Part shown: positions 57,905-64,000 of the stretch, piece by piece
How the letters are laid out: every line of letters begins with the position of its first letter
How positions within the stretch are numbered: the first letter of the stretch is position 1
Origin: Hymenobacter persicinus
GTDB lineage: Bacteria; Bacteroidota; Bacteroidia; Cytophagales; Hymenobacteraceae
Assembly: GCF_004167665.1 (NCBI RefSeq)
Contig: NZ_SEWE01000006.1
Span: 62,001-126,000, forward strand
Direction of reading: 5' to 3'
DNA: 64,000 nt
Program-made: the position numbers and the translations under genes
The notes under the pieces: generated by a model
Seen by the model: only the letters and a program-made list of their open reading frames with translations
Database searches by the model: none
Told to the model about the DNA's origin: nothing

Positions 57905-58374
57905 TGATGAGTCGCTCCACCGCGGCGCCGGGGCTTTAAGCCGGCGACGAGGAAAGTCCGGGCAACGCAGAGCACCCTGCTTCCTAACGGGAAGGATGGG
58001 CCGCAAGGCTCAGACAGCCAGTGCCACAGAAAATAACCGCCCGGCGGTATAGTTGTCAGTTGTCCGTTGTTGGTTGTTAGTTTGTTCTAACGCACTGACA
58101 ACGGAGAACTAAAAACTGACAACTAACTGCCAGGTAAGGGTGAAAAGGTGCGGTAAGAGCGCACCAGCGGCTGGGTGACCACGCCGGCTGGGTAAACCTC
58201 AGGGGTTGAAAGACCAAATAAGCGGGTACGCCGGTGGGCAACCACCGGCACCGGGCGGCTCGTCCGGCATCCGTGGGTAGGTTGATGGAGCCTTTCCGCG
58301 AGGACTGGCCTAGATAAATGGTGGAGGCGCGGCCCCTTGGGGCAGCGTACAAAACCCGGCTTACAGACTCATCA
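57905..58374 (+). ncRNA. rnpB: RNase P RNA (type A) with a heptad-repeat insertion
   Basis: Conserved blocks in order: GAGGAAAGTCCGGGC, CACAGAAAATAACCGCC, GGTAAGGGTGAAAAGGTG, GGTAAGAGCGCACCAGCG, TAGATAAATGG and ACAAAACCCGGCTTAC. The ends are set by the P1 pairing of TGATGAGTC (57905-57913) with GACTCATCA (58366-58374). The ~470-nt length exceeds common bacterial RNase P RNAs because of about 80 nt inserted where E. coli has helix P12. It is the catalytic RNA that matures tRNA 5' ends. Confidence 0.96.
58050..58129 (+). repeat. Heptad-structured palindrome inside rnpB, at the P12 position
   Basis: The left arm is TAGTTGT, CAGTTGT, CCGTTGT, TGGTTGT, TAGTTTG. The right arm is CTGACAA, CGGAGAA, CTAAAAA, CTGACAA, CTAACTG. 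All are in 7-nt phase with TTCTAACGCA as the turn. The arms pair to make a long imperfect helix. It lies between the ACCGCC block and GGTAAGGGTGAAA, the P12 location, which tolerates length change. Confidence 0.88.
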
Positions 58375-58454
58375 CCCGTCTTTGGCAGCCGCCGCAGCTT
58401 TCGGGCTGGGGCGGCTGATTGGCGTTCGGGAGTGGCCGACCCGCGGCCTCCGAG

Positions 58455-58705
58455 CCTTCCCGCAATTGTGGAAGTGCCCGCAACAAGTCCCCCCAGCTCT
58501 CCCACATTCGCGGGAAGACACGTAGGAAGTCCCCCGGCTCTCCCACATTCGCGGGAAGGTCGGGGGGACTTTCTACCGGCACTACATCATTCGTGGGAAG
58601 GCCGGGGGGAACTCCTACCGACGCTTCCACATTCGCGGGAGTGCTCGTGGGAGTTCCCCCCGGCATTCCCACATTCGCGGCAGCCCGGGTACAACTACCC
58701 GGCGC
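58455..58705. repeat. Array of six ~42-bp repeats with alternating inverted half-units
   Basis: Units begin near 58455, 58497, 58538, 58580, 58622 and 58664 (41 or 42 bp each). Each has a core like CCCACATTCGCGGGAAG followed by a ~21-base half containing AAGTCCCCCGG or its reverse complement. The second halves of units 1/2 and of units 3/4 are mutually complementary, and the core of the first unit is inverted (CTTCCCGCAATTGTGG). The array lies between rnpB and the response-regulator gene. It is not CRISPR, because the would-be spacers are repeats themselves. Confidence 0.75.
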
Positions 58706-58765
58706 ACATCTATTGTCGGCGCGTTTTCGTTACTTCGCCATCCCCATTCCGTCTTTCCCGCATCT

Positions 58766-59923
58766 ATGCCCCGCATTCTCATAATCGACGACGAAAAAGC
58801 CATCCGCAACACGCTGAAGGAGATTCTCGAGTACGAAAGCTACACCGTCGACCAGGCCGAGGACGGCCCCTCGGGCCTCGACCTGATGATCAAGAACAAG
58901 TACGACGTAGTGCTCTGCGACATCAAGATGCCCAAGATGGACGGCCTCGAGGTGCTCGAGCGCGCTCAGCTGGCCTCCCCCGACTCGGCCTTTATCATGG
59001 TATCGGCCCACGGCAACATCGAAACGGCCGTGGATGCCACCAAGAAGGGCGCGTTCGACTTTATCCAGAAGCCGCCGGACCTGAACCGCCTGCTCGTGAC
59101 CGTGCGCAACGCCCTGGACCGCACCAAGCTGGTGACCGAAACCAAGACCCTCAAAAAGAAGATTGCCAAAAGCTCCGAGATGATCGGGGCCTCGGCTGAG
59201 CTCGAGCAGGTGCGCAAGCAGATTGCCAAGGTGGCCCCCACCGACGCCCGCGTGCTTATCACCGGCCCCAACGGGGCGGGCAAGGAGATGGTCGCGCGCC
59301 AGCTGCACGAGCTCAGCAACCGCAACAACGGGCCGATGATTGAAGTTAACTGCGCCGCCAGTCCCTCGGAGCTGATTGAGAGTGAGCTGTTCGGGCACGA
59401 GAAGGGCTCGTTCACCTCGGCCGTGAAGCAGCGCATCGGCAAGTTTGAGCAGGCCGACGGCGGCACGCTGTTTCTGGACGAAATTGGCGACATGAGCCTC
59501 TCGGCCCAGGCCAAGGTGCTGCGGGCATTGCAGGAAAGCAAAATCACCCGGGTAGGCGGCGAGAAGGAAATTTCGGTGAACGTGCGCGTCATTGCCGCCA
59601 CCAACAAGGATTTGCAGCAGGAAATTGCCGAGCGCAACTTCCGCGAGGACCTCTACCACCGCCTTTCGGTCATCCTGATCAAGGTGCCCGCCCTCAACGA
59701 CCGGCGCGACGACATTCCCGACCTGGTGCAGCGCTTCCTGGCTGACATTGCCCGCGACTACGGCGACAAGCCCAAAACCATCGACGCCAAGGCCCTGGAC
59801 TACCTCAAAAGCCTGGACTGGCGCGGCAACATCCGCGAGTTGCGCAACGTGGTGGAACGCCTCATCATCATGAGCGAGGACACCATCACCGAAGCCGACG
59901 CCAAAGCCTACGCGGGGAAGTAG
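58766..59923 (+). CDS. Sigma54-type response regulator without DNA-binding domain
   Basis: 385 residues. Receiver 1-~120 (acidic pair D8/D9, phosphoacceptor D52, SAHG switch, IQKP Lys). AAA+ domain ~140-370: Walker A GPNGAGKE (167-174), loop-1 GSFTSA (214-219) where NtrC-type activators have GAFTGA, Walker B LFLDEIGD (235-242), and the arginine-finger region REDLYHRLSVILIKVP. The protein stops at EADAKAYAGK with no Fis-type helix-turn-helix, so it cannot bind DNA in the usual way. It may act from solution or on another ATPase. No kinase gene is adjacent. Confidence 0.92.
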   Translation: MPRILIIDDEKAIRNTLKEILEYESYTVDQAEDGPSGLDLMIKNKYDVVLCDIKMPKMDGLEVLERAQLASPDSAFIMVSAHGNIETAVDATKKGAFDFIQKPPDLNRLLVTVRNALDRTKLVTETKTLKKKIAKSSEMIGASAELEQVRKQIAKVAPTDARVLITGPNGAGKEMVARQLHELSNRNNGPMIEVNCAASPSELIESELFGHEKGSFTSAVKQRIGKFEQADGGTLFLDEIGDMSLSAQAKVLRALQESKITRVGGEKEISVNVRVIAATNKDLQQEIAERNFREDLYHRLSVILIKVPALNDRRDDIPDLVQRFLADIARDYGDKPKTIDAKALDYLKSLDWRGNIRELRNVVERLIIMSEDTITEADAKAYAGK

Positions 59924-59961
59924 GGGCTCTGCCGCCACATCACTCCGCCGTAACACCTCGC

Positions 59962-60075
59962 CTGTCATCCTGAATGGAGCGCAGCGGAATAAAGGACCTT
60001 GTCACACCTGAACGAGTCGTTTGTACGATTATCATTCAGATGTGATAAGGTCCTTCGCTTTGCTCAGGATGACAG
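59962..60075. repeat. REP-like long imperfect palindrome
   Basis: Left arm CTGTCATCCTGAATGGAGCG...AAGGACCTT, right arm AAGGTCCTTCGCTTTGCTCAGGATGACAG. The arms are about 50 nt, strongly complementary, with an inner TCACACCTGAA/TTCAGATGTGA pair. It looks like the dispersed GTCATCCTGAGC-type intergenic repeat seen in many Bacteroidota. It marks the boundary of the Imm32 island. Confidence 0.7.
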
Positions 60076-60108
60076 ACGTAGTTTTCAGGTCATACAGCAT
60101 ATCTATTG

Positions 60109-60156
60109 CTACGCCATCTGATTGCAGCCGCGCACGTCGGAGTTGTCCATGCGGCG
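60109..60156 (-). pseudogene. Duplicated 3' end of the luxE-like gene
   Basis: 48 bases matching the last codons of the luxE-like gene (60511-60558) at 42 of 48 positions. It still reads RMDNSDVRGCNQMA then stop, against RMDNSDVRGCNQMV then stop in the intact gene. Within the shared codons the differences are synonymous third-position changes (GAT/GAC, AAT/AAC, GGG/GGC). The copies are direct repeats exactly 402 bases apart and bracket the Imm32-like gene, as expected if DNA was inserted at the end of the luxE-like gene with a replacement end. Confidence 0.75.
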
Positions 60157-60162
60157 TAGTGG

Positions 60163-60486
60163 CTAGCTTGAAACGTACCTATCGTAAAAGGCCCTGGTTC
60201 CCTTCGCGTCAAGCCTGCCCACAATGACGTGGTCGGAGCTTTTTGACAACTCGATTCCCGGCCGCAGGCAATAATGCTCCCTTGCCCCAATGGGCAGGTC
60301 GTCATCAGCCACCTTTTCCTGATCAAGCTCCGCAATTTCCAATAGAAGCTTAGCAAGGGATTTCAGCCCTTCAGGGTTTCCGTGAATTAATATTTCGCTC
60401 CCCTTTTCTCCGTCTTCGTCGTTATGAGCAACGAATACATCTAGAACCCCTTTTATCTCGCGCCCTTTTATCTGCTTGTATTTCAT
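60163..60486 (-). CDS. Imm32-like immunity protein
   Basis: 107 residues, cytoplasmic. It resembles the Imm32 family of polymorphic-toxin immunity proteins: DVFVAHNDEDGEKGSEILIHGNPEGLKSLAKLLLEIAELDQE and a C-terminal SSDHVIVGRLDAKGTRAFYDRY. No toxin gene is adjacent, so it would be an orphan immunity gene that protects against a neighbour's toxin. A 60-base line counted in it is 47% G+C and another 57%, below the surroundings. It lies between two copies of the luxE-like gene end, implying insertion. Confidence 0.75.
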   Translation of the reverse strand: MKYKQIKGREIKGVLDVFVAHNDEDGEKGSEILIHGNPEGLKSLAKLLLEIAELDQEKVADDDLPIGAREHYCLRPGIELSKSSDHVIVGRLDAKGTRAFYDRYVSS

Positions 60487-60510
60487 TGCTATTCCTGAGT
60501 AGCGAGTTAA

Positions 60511-61512
60511 CTATACCATCTGATTGCACCCGCGCACGTCGGAATTATCCATGCGGCCCAGTACTTCAAATGAGCCATCCTCGTGCATGCGGGCCAGGTC
60601 CTTGGTTTCGAGGAAGGCACAGGAGTCCACGTTGGCCAGGTCGATGACGTTGATGGCGCCGTCGGGGCGGTAGCGGGCCACCGAAAACGGGTCGGCGGGG
60701 TCGCGCAGCAATACGCGCAGCGGGGCCGGGCAGTGGAAGCGGCCGTCGCCGCGGCTGTAGGCCTGGCTCAGCAGCTCGGTCATGCCGTACTCGGAATGAA
60801 TGCCGGCGGGGCCAAACGCCTGCTGCAGCTCGGCGTGCAGCTCTTCCCGAATCATCTCGCGGCGGCGGCCCTTCATGCCCCCGGTTTCGAGCACCGTCAG
60901 GTTTTGCAGCTCGGGCGCGGGACCGTATTCCGCCGCCAGATCGAGCAGGGCGTACGAGACGCCGATGAGCATTACCTGCCGGCCCGGCTCCTGCTTAGCT
61001 TCGGCCAGGGCTTGGAGCAAGGCGGCGTGGTCGCGCAGGAAAAACGCGGGCTGCTGCTGCCCGGACTCCTGGGCGAAATGGTCGACCATAGCCACCAGGG
61101 ACGAGTTGCCCTGCTCCAGGTACGAGGGCAGCAGGGCCAGAAACGTGTAGCCGGTGAGCGGACCGTAGAGGCTCTCGAAAATGCGGGCGGCGTTGCGGCG
61201 GTACAGCTGCGGGTCGCGCACGAGGTGGCGGCTGCGCTGCTGCAGGGTGGTGCCGCTGCTCAGAAACAGCTCCCGCGGCTCCCAGCTTTCGGGCTCGGTG
61301 CGCACCTCGTGGGTTTTGAAAAACTCGATGGGCAGAAACGGAATGTCCTCCAGGCGCTGCACGGCCTCGGGGCAGCGGCCCAGGGCCTCCAGCCACTGCC
61401 GGTAGGGCGGGCAGTGCGCGGCCTGGTGCCGGAACAGCTGGAGCGTCAGCTCGTCGAAAGTGGCGTTGCTGACGGCGGGAAAGGCGTTGAGGTAGGTGGC
61501 GCGGAAACTCAT
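60511..61512 (-). CDS. LuxE-like acyl-protein synthetase / acyltransferase
   Basis: 333 residues. It resembles the LuxE/PaaK adenylate-forming fold: LPIEFFKTHEV, the phosphate-binding loop ELFLSSGTTLQQRSRH, LETGGMKGRRREMIREELH, and the AMP-site IHSEYGMTELLSQAY. A C-terminal GRMDNSDVRGCNQMV closes the lid domain. LuxE activates fatty acids as acyl-AMP and transfers them to a protein thiol. Other Bacteroidota carry similar single genes, and the acceptor is unknown. The 3' end is duplicated 402 bases away. Confidence 0.88.
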   Translation of the reverse strand: MSFRATYLNAFPAVSNATFDELTLQLFRHQAAHCPPYRQWLEALGRCPEAVQRLEDIPFLPIEFFKTHEVRTEPESWEPRELFLSSGTTLQQRSRHLVRDPQLYRRNAARIFESLYGPLTGYTFLALLPSYLEQGNSSLVAMVDHFAQESGQQQPAFFLRDHAALLQALAEAKQEPGRQVMLIGVSYALLDLAAEYGPAPELQNLTVLETGGMKGRRREMIREELHAELQQAFGPAGIHSEYGMTELLSQAYSRGDGRFHCPAPLRVLLRDPADPFSVARYRPDGAINVIDLANVDSCAFLETKDLARMHEDGSFEVLGRMDNSDVRGCNQMV

Positions 61513-61627
61513 TCGGGGGCGGCGGGGTTAGCGAAGTGATATAACAAACCCAGCGGCACTTCGTTGAGAAGTTGTACCTTCCAGCGCCGGATTTGGCCGT
61601 TGTTGTCGACCCGTTTTTCTGCTTGCT

Positions 61628-62200
61628 ATGACCATGTTTCGTACTCTACTACGTTCACTGCTTGGGCTTTCGGCCGTGGCCGTCAGCTCCTGCATCAGCC
61701 CGCCCGATTTTCCGAGCACGCCGAGCATCGAGTTTAAGGAGCTGAAGGTAACCCGCATCGTGGACCCAAACCCCAACATCACGCCCGTCGACAACGTGGT
61801 GGTAACCGTCAGCTTCAAGGATGGCGAAGGCGACCTGGGGCTGAACGAGTCGGACAAGGTCGACGGCGGCCCCTACTCCTACAAGCTGGCCGACGGCACG
61901 CTCAACCGCAACTACTACAACTATTTCATTACCATCTACCGGCAAAACAGCCAGGGCGGCTTCGACCCCGTGCCGCTCGTGGACCCCCGGTTTCCCTACG
62001 ATTCCACTTTCCCGCCCCTCGACCCGCAGGGCGGCAAAGCGGCCCCGCTGAAAGGCGACCTGAACTTCACCACCAAGATTAAGATTGACACGAATACCCC
62101 GATTAAGTCCGGGGAAACCATCCGCTTCGAGGTCAGCATCATGGACCGGGCCCTGCACGAAAGCAACAAGGTGGTCACGTCCACTTACCGGGTGCAGTAA
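61628..62200 (+). CDS. Putative lipoprotein, Bacteroidota-specific
   Basis: 190 residues (ATG 61628, or 61634 two codons on). The signal ends in lipobox VSSC (Cys ~22), so it is probably anchored in the outer membrane. The body is a single beta-sandwich-like domain: IEFKELKVTRIVDPN, VVVTVSFKDGEGDLGLNESDKVDGGPY, YYNYFITIYRQNSQGGF, FTTKIKIDTNTPIKSGETIRFEVSIMDRALHESNKVVTSTYRV. The DGEGDLGL motif recurs in lipoproteins of this phylum, but I know no function. Terminator directly after. Confidence 0.8.
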   Translation: MTMFRTLLRSLLGLSAVAVSSCISPPDFPSTPSIEFKELKVTRIVDPNPNITPVDNVVVTVSFKDGEGDLGLNESDKVDGGPYSYKLADGTLNRNYYNYFITIYRQNSQGGFDPVPLVDPRFPYDSTFPPLDPQGGKAAPLKGDLNFTTKIKIDTNTPIKSGETIRFEVSIMDRALHESNKVVTSTYRVQ

Positions 62201-62214
62201 CCCACTCCCCTACT

Positions 62215-62256
62215 CATAAAAAAAGCCCGGCCGGAATTCCCGCCGGGCTTTTCTTA
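62215..62256. terminator. Bidirectional intrinsic terminator
   Basis: CATAAAAAAAGCCCGGC pairs with GCCGGGCTTTTCTTATG around CGGAATTCCC, between converging genes. Confidence 0.9.
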
Positions 62257-62269
62257 TGGCTGTCGTTGG

Positions 62270-64000
<1,731 letters not shown>

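Noticed and set aside
58497..58705. CRISPR-like array of regularly spaced repeats
   Set aside because: The intervening segments are similar to or complementary with one another and the cores vary; no cas gene is in the window.
58318..59199. Open frame running from rnpB through the 42-bp repeats into the regulator gene
   Set aside because: It overlaps a catalytic RNA, its middle is a translation of repeats (14-residue period), and it is out of frame with the regulator.

Overview
The window reads as chromosome of a high-GC Bacteroidota of the Cytophagales, most like Hymenobacter. The reasons are a SusC/SusD pair, several secreted proteins with C-terminal type IX secretion (T9SS) sorting domains, promoters of the TTG-N19-TAnnTTTG type, an absence of obvious Shine-Dalgarno sequences, and typical lineage genes (DUF5996, DUF2027-Smr, fused E1 alpha/beta dehydrogenase). 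No tRNA, rRNA operon, prophage, insertion sequence or CRISPR array was seen.

Layout. 1-1445: etfB and etfA (minus). 1523-9960: a TPR protein, then a two-component system followed by a heavy-metal RND efflux operon (TolC-like, membrane-fusion, CzcA-like). Four TCTAAT-type repeats at exact 11-bp spacing precede the efflux genes and are a strong candidate for the regulator's binding site. 10194-19107: esterase, DUF5996, beta-barrel, M28 peptidase, META lipoprotein and pyruvate carboxylase. 19317-23517: SDR, photolyase, TetR regulator and ABC1 kinase. 23922-30657: a large T9SS nidogen-like protein, phenylalanine hydroxylase behind an attenuator-like leader, a DoxX fusion and an AraC-type membrane regulator. 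30814-38954: a complete tryptophan operon, trpE-G-D-C-F-B-A plus DAHP synthase, with promoter, a leader peptide carrying three consecutive Trp codons, and a terminator. 39037-51621: a glucan-related region (CBM20-like esterase, SusC/SusD, secreted protein, GlcNAc-kinase-like protein, secreted GH13 amylase). 51797-57244: envelope protein, Smr protein, alpha/beta hydrolase and M1 peptidase. 57267-61512: a more variable stretch with an AT-rich CHAT/caspase-like gene, rnpB, a 42-bp repeat array, a sigma54-type response regulator, an Imm32-like gene between two copies of a luxE-like gene end, and the luxE-like gene. 61628-64000: a lipoprotein and an E1 dehydrogenase cut by the window edge.

The most unusual signals are non-coding. 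At least five intergenic or intra-RNA segments share one design: imperfect palindromes whose two arms are made of degenerate 7-nt units, with different heptad sequences at each locus. One lies inside the RNase P RNA at the position of helix P12. The phenylalanine hydroxylase leader shows mutually exclusive terminator and antiterminator pairings and overlaps a Tyr-rich reading frame, which suggests tyrosine-responsive attenuation. The enzyme itself has Gln where the family has its iron-binding Glu. The Imm32-like gene appears to have been inserted at the 3' end of the luxE-like gene, leaving a diverged 48-bp duplicate of that end.
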